NCBI GenBank assembly: GCA_019057975.1
Contig: JAHLWJ010000090.1
Coordinates: 1-14,958 of the forward strand
DNA length: 14,958 nucleotides
Origin: Promethearchaeota archaeon
GTDB taxonomy: Archaea > Asgardarchaeota > Lokiarchaeia > Sigynarchaeales > SOKP01
Reading direction: 5' to 3'
The notes beneath the pieces are model-generated. The model was given only the letters and a program-made list of their open reading frames with translations, was not told the origin of the DNA and made no database searches. The position numbers and the translations under genes were made by a program. This document shows, one piece after another, positions 1 to 7,184 of this stretch; position 1 is the first letter of the stretch; each line of letters opens with the position of its first letter.

Positions 1-529
1 CAGCTATTTTATTATTTACAATTACACTATTTATAACTGTTGTCTCTGGAACTAACCTTATTAAGTTATCATTACCAGGTGGTTCTACTAACTCCTTTAA
101 GGCATCAATGTATTTACTTGAACCTTCTTCAACACCAAGAGTATTAATAGTCCTCAACTCAGGCACTAAATATTCTCCCCGGCTGTCTGCATAATAGACT
201 TTTATGATCAGTTCATTTGTAAGTTCAGAAGAGGCCTCAGATACACTACTTGTTTTATCTTTATCCTCTACTTCATCAGTATCCTCGTATATATCTTCTT
301 TAGCTATACCCTTTTCTTCATCCAATTGTTCCTCTAATTCTTCAATATTTACTTCTTCAGAAGCCTCTGTATCGTTAATATCTATTTTACTTTCACTCAT
401 ACCAACATCACTCTTTAACATAGAACAACCTGAAATAATAATTAGATTTATAACTAATAGAAAGATAACCAATGATACAGAGAGGAAATTAGAAGAGCCA
501 TTATTATTGAGAAATTTAAAGTACTTCAT
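1..529 (-). CDS. GerM-domain lipoprotein, C-terminus beyond the left edge
   Basis: 176 codons are visible from the ATG at 529-527, and the frame stays open to base 1. A GAGG ribosome site lies 8 bases before the ATG. The product looks like an envelope lipoprotein: a short N-terminus, a hydrophobic segment at about residues 16-32, and the lipobox I-S-G-C with lipid-modified Cys35. Residues about 38-105 form a very acidic linker rich in Glu and Asp, with runs such as EELEEQLDEEK. A GerM-type domain begins near residue 105, recognised from VYYAD, the motif YLVPELR, a following ALKELVEPP and RLVPETTVINSV. GerM domains are known from spore-germination and other cell-envelope lipoproteins of Firmicutes, and their exact biochemical role is unsettled. 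The gene follows the polysaccharide operon after 171 noncoding bases with its own promoter-like sequence, so it is probably a separate unit. The family call is strong, but the function in this cell is not known. Confidence 0.8.
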   Translation of the reverse strand, partial: MKYFKFLNNNGSSNFLSVSLVIFLLVINLIIISGCSMLKSDVGMSESKIDINDTEASEEVNIEELEEQLDEEKGIAKEDIYEDTDEVEDKDKTSSVSEASSELTNELIIKVYYADSRGEYLVPELRTINTLGVEEGSSKYIDALKELVEPPGNDNLIRLVPETTVINSVIVNNKIA

Positions 530-561
530 TATTGCTACCTCATTAAATTAATTATAATATA

Positions 562-585
562 ATTACTACTTTTATTACTACTTTT
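562..585. repeat. Perfect tandem repeat of 12 bp
   Basis: ATTACTACTTTT occurs twice back to back (562-573 and 574-585). It lies between the promoter-like sequence at 603-634 and the start of the GerM-domain gene at 529, so it would fall in the untranslated leader or a regulatory zone. Its role is unknown. It could be a paired protein-binding site or a slippage duplication. Confidence 0.7.
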
Positions 586-602
586 ATAAATAATTTCTAT
601 TT

Positions 603-634
603 TGTATAATTACACAAACAGATATTAATGTCAA
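603..634 (-). promoter_or_regulatory. Candidate promoter of the GerM-domain lipoprotein gene
   Basis: On the minus strand a perfect -35 box TTGACA lies at 634-629. AT-rich -10 candidates follow: ATTATA at 610-605 (spacing 18) and TATACA at 608-603 (spacing 20). The -10 area sits inside a near-palindrome, TGTATAATTACACA at 603-616, in which 12 of 14 positions are symmetric, so an operator could overlap the promoter. A second -10 candidate, TATAAT at 556-551, has no good -35 box. The spacing is not ideal, so this is a moderate call. Confidence 0.45.
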
Positions 635-700
635 TACTCCAGACTTAACGCAGATTTAGCTATCGTATGCTTAAATAATATAGATATATATTACAAAAAG

Positions 701-1804
701 TTAGGCTTTTAATAATTTAAAAAACAATTTCTCATATGCACCGCAAATGTAATCCCATGAATAGTTTTTTTTAACCCTTTTAATAGCTCTCATCCCATAT
801 TCTTTCACAATTGCAGAATTACTATTAACATAATTAAGTTTTTCACATAAATCATAGATACTATTTTTCTCATATATTATTCCACAGTCTCCTGTAACCT
901 CGATATTTTCAGGAGTTCCATTTACTATAACACAATTTCCAAAACCCATTGCTTCTATTAATGCTGGGTGAGTACCACCAACTTCGGTAGCATGAATATA
1001 ACAATAGGCATTACTTTGAAGCTCTTTATATCCATCGCCATAAACATAACCGGCAAAAATTACCCTTGGATCACTTGTTTTCTTTAATGATTCTATATAT
1101 TTTTTTGCATAAGGCGCATCGCCTACAATAACCAGTTTTTTATCTGTCTTTACCTGCTCAAATGCTTTAATAACAATATGAGCATTGTTTTCAGGCTCAA
1201 GACGGCTGACATAAAGAAAGTACTCATCAGGTTCTATATTAAACTTTTTTAAAGTTTCAATGGTTGGAACCTTGGCAACATAAGCTCCGTAAGGAATAAA
1301 AACAGAATTTTTATGATATCTTTTTTTATAATACTCTTGAATAACTTTTGCATCTGTTACTATTTTATTTGGAAATAGGACTGAAAAAAGTTCTCCAAAT
1401 AAATACCAGATCTTACCAAGAAAATTCCATTTTTTTCTTTTTCTTTCCAATCCATCTACATTAACTATTACTTTTCTACCAAAAATTCTTGGAATAAGAG
1501 AAAAAATACTATTTGCAGCATTACAAATTAAGATAATATCATACCTATGAAACAAGGAATGCATTACGCAAAGAAAAGTATGAACAACTGTATCTAGATA
1601 TTTATGAGAAATAGTAGGTAAAATCACAATCCTTACACCCCTATAGTATTTATCTTTATAGTCTATAATATTTGATCGTCCATACACAGTAACATTATGG
1701 CCTTTATTAACTAACCTTATAGAAAGCTCTTCAGCTAAAGTCTCGAATCCACCATAACAAGCTGGAATTCCTCTTATCCCCATTATTGCAATTTTTATAC
1801 TCAT
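701..1804 (-). CDS. DUF1972-type family 4 glycosyltransferase, probable rhamnosyltransferase
   Basis: 367 residues, the full length for this family. The N-terminus (IAIMGIRGIPACYGGFETLAEEL, about residues 5-27, in two adjoining motifs) is the hallmark of the DUF1972 domain, found on GT-B enzymes such as the streptococcal Cps2T/WchF rhamnosyltransferases. The C-terminal GT4 donor-binding domain shows YVSRLEPENN (198-207), VGDAPYAKKY (227-236) and EVGGTHPALIEAMG (274-287) with the conserved glutamates. It should act at the inner face of the membrane, moving a sugar from a nucleotide donor to the lipid-linked repeat unit. Rhamnose is an inference from the family. It lies 16 bases after the preceding GT4 gene and is the last gene of the polysaccharide operon. 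No clear Shine-Dalgarno sequence precedes the ATG, so translation may be coupled to the gene upstream. Confidence 0.88.
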   Translation of the reverse strand: MSIKIAIMGIRGIPACYGGFETLAEELSIRLVNKGHNVTVYGRSNIIDYKDKYYRGVRIVILPTISHKYLDTVVHTFLCVMHSLFHRYDIILICNAANSIFSLIPRIFGRKVIVNVDGLERKRKKWNFLGKIWYLFGELFSVLFPNKIVTDAKVIQEYYKKRYHKNSVFIPYGAYVAKVPTIETLKKFNIEPDEYFLYVSRLEPENNAHIVIKAFEQVKTDKKLVIVGDAPYAKKYIESLKKTSDPRVIFAGYVYGDGYKELQSNAYCYIHATEVGGTHPALIEAMGFGNCVIVNGTPENIEVTGDCGIIYEKNSIYDLCEKLNYVNSNSAIVKEYGMRAIKRVKKNYSWDYICGAYEKLFFKLLKA

Positions 1805-1820
1805 TTTAATAATTCTGACT

Positions 1821-2939
1821 TTATGTTTTTTCTAAAACTTCATCAAAAACTTTTATCATATTATTAATATTCTTTTCCAAAGTATAATTTTCCTCAAAAC
1901 GTTTTCTGCCAGCAACTCCCATTTTTAATCTTTCATTAGGGTGTTCAATTAAGTAAGTTATGGCATCAGCAATTGCCTCTGGGTTTTTCTTATCAACTAA
2001 TATACCAGTTTTACCATCTATAACAGTTTCAGGTATAGCACCTACATCCTTGGTAGAAATAACTGGGCAAGCTGCAGCCATTGCCTCTAAAATTACATTT
2101 GGGTGACCCTCATACCATGAAGGAAATACAAATATATCTGTATCTATTAAAAATTCCTCCTTTTGTTCACCTAAAACCAAACCAACAAACTCAAGGTTAC
2201 TATCCAGTTTATTCTTTTCTAAAAAATCAAAGACTTTCTTTTTTATTTCGGCATTTTCTCCCGGCCAAGATCCTGCAAACCTAAATTTTATATTAGTATA
2301 CTTTTGCAAAACTATTTTAGCAGCTTCCAATAAATCCATTACACCTTTAAACTCATATAGATTCCCCAAATAACTAATAATTAAATTTTTTTTACTTTCT
2401 TTAACATTTTTATTAGAGATATCTGGGTCAAAATCAGTTCCATTCGGCACCACTTTGATATCCTTTACCCAGTCACTCATCATTGATTTAAAAGAATTAC
2501 CTAATACTATTCCGACATTTGCTTTTCTCATTGTTATGTCTATAAACTTTCTAATAAACCAATTACATTCATTATAATATATTTCAAAATAACTATTACG
2601 TATGTGTACTGCTACCTTAGCCCTGCTAAAACATTTAGTAATCAGGATAAAAATACCATCTCTTAGATAAGCAAGATTGTGTGCAACATTAAGATATACT
2701 AAATCTGGCCTAACTTTCAATATAAGAAAAAATAAGCCTATAAAATTTTTCAAACTTAATAATATATTACAAGGATCAGGCTTACCTAAGTTATCAAGGT
2801 TTCTATGATCCGAAGTATCAAGGTGATAAATTCTAAATACCTTTAAGATTTTAGATTTTAAAATCCTTTCGTTTGAAACATTTACACCATGATAGGGTGG
2901 TGGAGTAGAACCAATAAATATAATTTTCTTTTTATTCAT
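1821..2939 (-). CDS. Family 4 glycosyltransferase (GT-B fold)
   Basis: 372 residues, complete. The start has the nucleotide-sugar enzyme pattern IIFIGSTPPPYHGVN (6-20), with a glycine-rich loop after the first strand. The C-terminal half carries YLGNLYEFKGVMDLLEA (190-206), then RFAGSWPGE (220-228) and FVFPSWYEGHPNVILEAMAAACPVIST in two adjoining blocks (270-296). These include the E-x7-E pair Glu277 and Glu285 that binds the donor, and the normal DVGAIPETVIDGKTG ending follows (298-312). It probably adds one sugar of the repeat unit at the cytoplasmic membrane. The sugar and linkage cannot be read from sequence. It starts 73 bases after the polymerase gene. The upstream sequence lacks a recognisable Shine-Dalgarno, which is odd for this type of genome. 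No damage is visible. Confidence 0.9.
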   Translation of the reverse strand: MNKKKIIFIGSTPPPYHGVNVSNERILKSKILKVFRIYHLDTSDHRNLDNLGKPDPCNILLSLKNFIGLFFLILKVRPDLVYLNVAHNLAYLRDGIFILITKCFSRAKVAVHIRNSYFEIYYNECNWFIRKFIDITMRKANVGIVLGNSFKSMMSDWVKDIKVVPNGTDFDPDISNKNVKESKKNLIISYLGNLYEFKGVMDLLEAAKIVLQKYTNIKFRFAGSWPGENAEIKKKVFDFLEKNKLDSNLEFVGLVLGEQKEEFLIDTDIFVFPSWYEGHPNVILEAMAAACPVISTKDVGAIPETVIDGKTGILVDKKNPEAIADAITYLIEHPNERLKMGVAGRKRFEENYTLEKNINNMIKVFDEVLEKT

Positions 2940-3012
2940 AGCTTTTACTAAGACAAATTAAAAAGTAACTTAATTCTAAAAATATGATAAACTCTTTGCA
3001 TACACAATTAAC

Positions 3013-4392
3013 CTATTTGTGGTTGTAGTAAATTTTTTTCCTTTTTATATAAACCCACAATATACCCAAATAAAAATATAATGGCATAATAACCCTAGGA
3101 AATTCAAGATAATTATCAATAAATAACATTAAAAAAATATATATTATATAAATAAAAAAGGCAAAATAAATATAACTAATGCTTTTTCGTTTAAAAAAGA
3201 TAATACCAAAACTAATTTTTTTTAACATCAAAAAAAATACCAAAAAAAACATAATCAAACCAAATATCCCGGCCTCTCCACAAATAGATTGAATACTCGC
3301 CCAAGGGTGATTTAATACACTTCCCATATAAGGAATATTTTCAAATAATTCTCTGTTCCAAAGGGAAAGTATATATTTTTCAGTATATTCTGACCTCGAT
3401 ATAGGTAATATTTTCTCAGCAAATTTTGAATACTCTCCACTTAAATATAAAGCTGCTCTGCCCGAATAATTACCCAATCCGACTCCTATAATTGGATTAA
3501 AAAAACTTTCTCTCCATAAAAATCTGAAAGTATTATAATAACCGTCTACCTTAATTCCTTGCTTATGGCTCTCTGGATTAATTACTTTGTTTATTGCTAT
3601 ACGACCACTCGAGTATAAATAAGTTGATTTTATATAATCACTAAAAAAAGCCAAAAAAATAAATAAAAATAAAACTAAAACAACTGTCAGAAAGATAAAT
3701 ATTTTCTTCTTCTTCACAAATAGGACAGTTCTAAAATCAAAAAAAAATATAATTAAAATAATTAAAAAAGTTAGGCACAAAATCAAAGATGATGCATTAA
3801 AAAAAGAAATAATGTAGCTAATAAGTAATACTATACCAAAAATTAGGTACCTGAGTTTCTTTTCAGCCAAATAAATACTAAAGGCGAGAAGACAGGGTAA
3901 AATTATTTTCATACTAAGTTCATGCTGACCTGAAATCCCTAGTGTTCCTACTGCTGCATCGTAATTTGAACCCTTATATTTAATAAAGAATTGGTATAAA
4001 CATATAATTGATTGGAATAATGAAAAATAAATTAAAAATTTAATAGACCAATTCAAAAATTCATCATCTATTTCAAAATAAAAAGGACAAAAAAAAGTTA
4101 GTATTGAGCCATATGTGGCAAGAGAAGCTAAACTGTTAAAAAATATATAGTATTTATTAAAGAAAAAGTTAAAAGAAACATTTAAAAATAGCAAAAAAAA
4201 GCTAAATATAATAAATCTATAAAAAATCAATGGAATAGACTTCTTAGTAAAAAAAAGAAAAAAGATCAATATAATTGGGATTAGAAAGGTTGCTAAATTT
4301 ACAGGTAAAAAAGATATTACTACAATTATAAAGGTAATTAATTTTGGATATGAGAGTGAATAAACACTCTCAAAATTTAATCTACTTTCCAT
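3013..4392 (-). CDS. wzy: Wzy-type O-antigen/exopolysaccharide polymerase
   Basis: 459 residues, almost entirely hydrophobic, with about ten or more membrane segments. A large extracytoplasmic loop at about residues 251-375 interrupts them. The loop contains GVGLGNYSGR (303-312) and NHPWASIQSICGEAGIFGL (361-379), with the conserved His in the style of the Wzy_C / O-antigen ligase family (PF04932). Such proteins join lipid-linked repeat units on the outer face of the membrane. O-antigen ligases share the same family, but the Wzx and Wzz genes in the same operon favour polymerase. The gene is extremely AT-rich and includes T tracts of 8-9 bases in the coding strand. No Shine-Dalgarno is visible before the ATG at 4392. 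The 263 bases upstream are relic DNA, so this gene may need its own promoter or read-through. Confidence 0.85.
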   Translation of the reverse strand: MESRLNFESVYSLSYPKLITFIIVVISFLPVNLATFLIPIILIFFLFFTKKSIPLIFYRFIIFSFFLLFLNVSFNFFFNKYYIFFNSLASLATYGSILTFFCPFYFEIDDEFLNWSIKFLIYFSLFQSIICLYQFFIKYKGSNYDAAVGTLGISGQHELSMKIILPCLLAFSIYLAEKKLRYLIFGIVLLISYIISFFNASSLILCLTFLIILIIFFFDFRTVLFVKKKKIFIFLTVVLVLFLFIFLAFFSDYIKSTYLYSSGRIAINKVINPESHKQGIKVDGYYNTFRFLWRESFFNPIIGVGLGNYSGRAALYLSGEYSKFAEKILPISRSEYTEKYILSLWNRELFENIPYMGSVLNHPWASIQSICGEAGIFGLIMFFLVFFLMLKKISFGIIFFKRKSISYIYFAFFIYIIYIFLMLFIDNYLEFPRVIMPLYFYLGILWVYIKRKKIYYNHK

Positions 4393-4655
4393 AATTTAGC
4401 TTATAAAAAAACTATAACAAATTATTTATAGGCTTGAAACAACAGTTAAAGAATTTTTTTAAATGCAACGTCCTAAAAGTTATTTTATTATGCATCATAT
4501 TCCTGATCTTCTTCCAAAATAACTCTTATACTGTTTTTAGTACAGAATTACATTTTTAAAAAATATAACAGCCCTTCACAACCACCTAGAAATAGCACTT
4601 CATCTTTAATAAAAATATCTTCATTCTTTTCCAATCTACTTTCTAGCTAGGAAAT
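4393..4655 (-). other. Non-genic stretch with coding-like relics, unassigned
   Basis: No intact gene lies between the GT4 remnant and the polymerase gene. Two minus-strand pieces read like decayed coding sequence. One is open for about 31 codons (LESRLEKNEDIFIKDEV, then LFLGGCEGLLYFLKM, about 4644-4552), in the same frame as the GT4 remnant just upstream. The other is a short tail (SIRVILEEDQEYDA, about 4535-4491) ending in a stop. I recognise neither. Chance open frames are possible at this base composition. I see no terminator hairpin here and no convincing promoter for the polymerase gene. Confidence 0.4.
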
Positions 4656-4937
4656 TTAGCCTTGCAACAAAGCATCAATCGTATTTTTAGCCATAATAAT
4701 ATTTGTGAATTTCTCCTGCACCCTTTTATAACCTTTTCTTTCCAACTTTGCCCTTAGTTCATCATTTGTTAGTAATTCAATGATTTTTTTCGAAATCTCC
4801 TCTAAATTAGTTGGAGATACTAGGAAACCCGATACCCCATCTTCGACAGCCTTGTTACACTCCATATTACTATAGATAAAATTTTCTTTTCCAACAGTTC
4901 GTTTTAAAACATAAGTTTTTTCTAATATACCCCCCAA
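4656..4937 (-). pseudogene. Remnant of a family 4 glycosyltransferase (C-terminal end only)
   Basis: The open frame is 93 codons and begins only at a TTG directly after a TAG. Residues 30-90 match the end of a GT4 enzyme: AVEDGVSGFLVSPTN, then a helical LEEISKKIIELLTNDELRAKL stretch in two parts and a KRVQEKFT tail. A full GT4 has about 370 residues, so roughly three quarters is gone. Residues 5-30 still align loosely with the usual LEAMA.GKPVVATNVGGNKE region but are degraded: VLKRTVGKE stands where VLEAMA.GKP is expected, so the conserved second glutamate is lost. About 24 bases upstream lies what looks like the end of an IS3-family element (4961-5030). Insertion followed by deletion is therefore the likely cause. 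The remnant is almost certainly nonfunctional. Confidence 0.75.
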
Positions 4938-4960
4938 CTATTTATTACCTAATTAATAAT

Positions 4961-5030
4961 TGATATGAACCCCAAAACTTGGACACCAAGTTAACTAGTC
5001 AGAATAAGCTGATGGGACTCATTTCCTCTC
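4961..5030 (-). mobile_element. Scar of an IS3-family insertion sequence (right end)
   Basis: On the plus strand TGATATGAACCCC (4961-4973), followed by AAAACTTGGACACC (4974-4987), has the look of an IS3-family terminal inverted repeat: a TG end, then the typical GAACCCCAAA...TTGGACA pattern. Read on the minus strand, the preceding bases encode MSPISLF and a stop (5022-4999), similar to the MSP-containing end of IS3 OrfB transposases. Only about 70 bases remain. No opposite inverted repeat and no other transposase part was seen nearby. It lies between a complete GT4 gene and the truncated GT4 remnant, which it probably disrupted. The IS family call rests on memory of typical ends, not on an alignment. 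Confidence 0.6.
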
Positions 5031-5059
5031 ATATTTTCATTATTTATATTTTCAATTTC

Positions 5060-6145
5060 TCAACCCTCAAAATTAGCATCCATAAAATTAACTTCCTTTA
5101 TTGCTTTAATTAATCTACAAGCGTTGCTTATTAAAGAATATTTCTCATTAACAATTTTTCTACCTTCAATTCCCATAGTCTCCCGTATTTTTCTATGTTT
5201 TATTAGATGTTCTAGTTTCTTAAACCACTCTTCTTCTGTTCTTGCCAAATATCCATTTACTCCTTCTTTCACTAACTTAGAATTAATTCCAATAGGAGAA
5301 GCAACACAAGGTATCCCTACAGCCATATACTGAAGCAACTTATATCCTCCTTTCCCTTTTGACCATTCATCATCCGTCAAAGGCATTATTCCAATATCAA
5401 AACTTTGTAAATCTTCAATTTCGCTTTCCAAACTCCATTCCTTGATCTTAAAATTAATCCCAACAATCCCAATTTTTGAAGAACCAACTAGTTTAAAAAC
5501 TACATTTGAGTATTTTCTACTAATTTCTTTAAAAACACCCAGCAGTGGTTTTAAATAATAAGTATTCTCAGGGTTACCTATCCACCCGATAACAATTTCT
5601 TTGCTTCTTTTATTTGTTTTTGGAATCAAAACTTCACAGTTTACAGGAGTGTTAAGCAGCAAAATATTCTTGTTATATTTCTCGACATACTCTTTAATAA
5701 AAATGTTATCAAGAGTAATAACTAATTTAGAAACTTTTATAAGATGTCTTAGACGTAATTTTTTTATTAAATTTTTTAATTTACTGTATAATCTCCTATC
5801 ATTTGGGTGCAAAGCCCAAATGGCATCATCAAAGTCAAAAATGATTTTCTTATTAAATAGTGTAATAATTTTTTGAATTAAAATTGGAGGCAAAACTTTT
5901 TGAATAAATAATATATCAAAATTTCTAGTATAGTTAATTATTTTTAAATATTTAATAATTTTAATTATAGATTTTTTAAACATAAACTCCATTATCTTCA
6001 ATCCACCCTTTTTTGCAGAAATTTCATTCATAGAAATGATCCTACATCCAATATTATTCTCCTCTATATAGGGTATGTATTGATAAACTCTGGTTCTACT
6101 ACTTGCAACTATTTCTTTACCAATTGTTATAAATAAAATTTTCAT
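5060..6145 (-). CDS. Family 4 glycosyltransferase
   Basis: 361 residues, complete. It starts MKILFITIGKEI with a first Rossmann strand, and SSRTRVYQYIPY (15-26) is typical of GT4 enzymes that meet the acceptor there. FDFDDAIW (103-110) is a recurrent motif of this subgroup. The donor half begins at VIGWIGNPENTYYL (185-198). It contains GKGGYKLLQYMAVGIPCVAS (264-283), where the usual first Glu of E-x7-E is replaced by the GKGGYK form seen in this subgroup, and ends with LVKEGVNGYLA (291-301). It probably adds a sugar to the lipid-linked unit. It follows the GT2 gene by 49 bases. A stop codon lies three codons upstream in frame and there is no Shine-Dalgarno near the ATG. A strong AAGGAGG stands about 60 bases earlier, inside the end of the GT2 gene, so coupled translation is possible. 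Confidence 0.87.
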   Translation of the reverse strand: MKILFITIGKEIVASSRTRVYQYIPYIEENNIGCRIISMNEISAKKGGLKIMEFMFKKSIIKIIKYLKIINYTRNFDILFIQKVLPPILIQKIITLFNKKIIFDFDDAIWALHPNDRRLYSKLKNLIKKLRLRHLIKVSKLVITLDNIFIKEYVEKYNKNILLLNTPVNCEVLIPKTNKRSKEIVIGWIGNPENTYYLKPLLGVFKEISRKYSNVVFKLVGSSKIGIVGINFKIKEWSLESEIEDLQSFDIGIMPLTDDEWSKGKGGYKLLQYMAVGIPCVASPIGINSKLVKEGVNGYLARTEEEWFKKLEHLIKHRKIRETMGIEGRKIVNEKYSLISNACRLIKAIKEVNFMDANFEG

Positions 6146-6194
6146 TATTGACTAAACTGATTATTAATATTAAATTCTAAGCAAATCCTGAAAA

Positions 6195-7184
6195 TTATGA
6201 CCAATCCTCCTTATTTAATCCTCCTTTACGTCTCAAGCATTTGTGATTTAAACTAATTTTTATACTTAAAGAATCAAAATATTTTTTTATTCTTGATAAT
6301 TTTTTATAAAAAGAGACTCCACATATTGTAATAAAAAATAATATGTAGGACTTAACATGAAGAGGATAGGTCTTTATGCTCACTAAAAAATATTTTCTGC
6401 CTTTTTTCACTTTTCCTTTTTTGTATAAGTAATGTCCCATCATATAATACCTTTTTGCTAATGCTTTTTTATAACTCTTCATCTCTGGATAATATCTATT
6501 GATTATTATTTCATTTGCTTTTATATAAGCTTCTATATCAGAAGAAATAGAAGATGGAGTGTAAAATACTTTCACTAATGGCTCTTTAATATATTTAAAT
6601 TTATAATATTTCGAAATTCTAATCAAAAGCTCCCAGTCGCTGAATCTTTTAAGTGATTCATCAAACAAGCCTGCTCTACAAAAACATTCTTTCCTTATTA
6701 CTACTGCTTGTAATGTAATAAAATTCTCTTTAAGTAACTCATTGTGTATGTCTCCTTCCCTCTCAACTACTGATGATCTTGGTATATATATTTTTTTACC
6801 ACCTTTTACTTTCCAAAATCCAGAATAGACTACTCCTACATTAGGTGGCACTTCTTTAAATATATTTATTTGTTTTTCAAGTTTACGAGGTAACCATTCA
6901 TCATCACTATCCTGAAAAGATATAAAATACCCATTTGCAAATTTAATGCCAATATTTCTTGCGATAGCAGCACCTCTATTATATTTAAAACCAAAATACC
7001 TAATTCTTTTATCATAAAAATTCTTTAATACTTTTTTTGTGTCATCTGTTGATCCGTCATCGATTATAATAACTTCAAAGTCATTAAAAGTTTGATTTAA
7101 GACACTTTGAACTGACCGCCTAATTGAGCACGCTCTATTATAAGTAGGAATAATCACACTCACAGCTGGACTTTTATAAATCAT
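6195..7184 (-). CDS. Family 2 glycosyltransferase (GT-A fold)
   Basis: 329 residues, complete. The GT2 signatures appear in order: VSVIIPTYNRA (8-18), VIIIDDGSTDDT (38-49) for nucleotide binding, RGAAIARNIGI (70-80), and the metal-binding acidic motif QDSDDEWLPRKLEKQ in 91-105 with Asp92, Asp94 and Asp95. FSDWELLIRI (181-190) then matches the catalytic-base region. The tail (250-329) is basic and contains a hydrophobic segment at about 280-292 that may seat it on the membrane. It should transfer one sugar from a UDP- or similar donor to the growing unit. The ATG follows the stop of the broken GT2 gene with no gap (TAG-ATG). An AAAGGAG site 9 bases ahead lies within that relic, which shows that this gene's translation signals survived the decay next to it. 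Confidence 0.92.
   Translation of the reverse strand: MIYKSPAVSVIIPTYNRACSIRRSVQSVLNQTFNDFEVIIIDDGSTDDTKKVLKNFYDKRIRYFGFKYNRGAAIARNIGIKFANGYFISFQDSDDEWLPRKLEKQINIFKEVPPNVGVVYSGFWKVKGGKKIYIPRSSVVEREGDIHNELLKENFITLQAVVIRKECFCRAGLFDESLKRFSDWELLIRISKYYKFKYIKEPLVKVFYTPSSISSDIEAYIKANEIIINRYYPEMKSYKKALAKRYYMMGHYLYKKGKVKKGRKYFLVSIKTYPLHVKSYILFFITICGVSFYKKLSRIKKYFDSLSIKISLNHKCLRRKGGLNKEDWS

Noticed and set aside
204..551. Plus-strand open frame of 115 codons, very Ser-rich
   Set aside because: It is the antisense of the GerM lipoprotein gene. The Ser runs mirror the acidic linker codons, and there is no ribosome site or family resemblance.
676..698. AT-only hairpin AATATA-GATA-TATATT as terminator of the polysaccharide operon
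   Set aside because: Six A-T pairs only, and no T-run on the transcribed side. It is too weak to call a terminator.
2081..2284. Plus-strand open frame of 67 codons
   Set aside because: It is antisense to a well-conserved part of the GT4 gene (E-x7-E region) and has no coding signature.
5124..5333. Plus-strand open frames within the GT4 gene (also 5601-5876)
   Set aside because: Shadows of the conserved donor-domain and N-terminal codons of the minus-strand gene.
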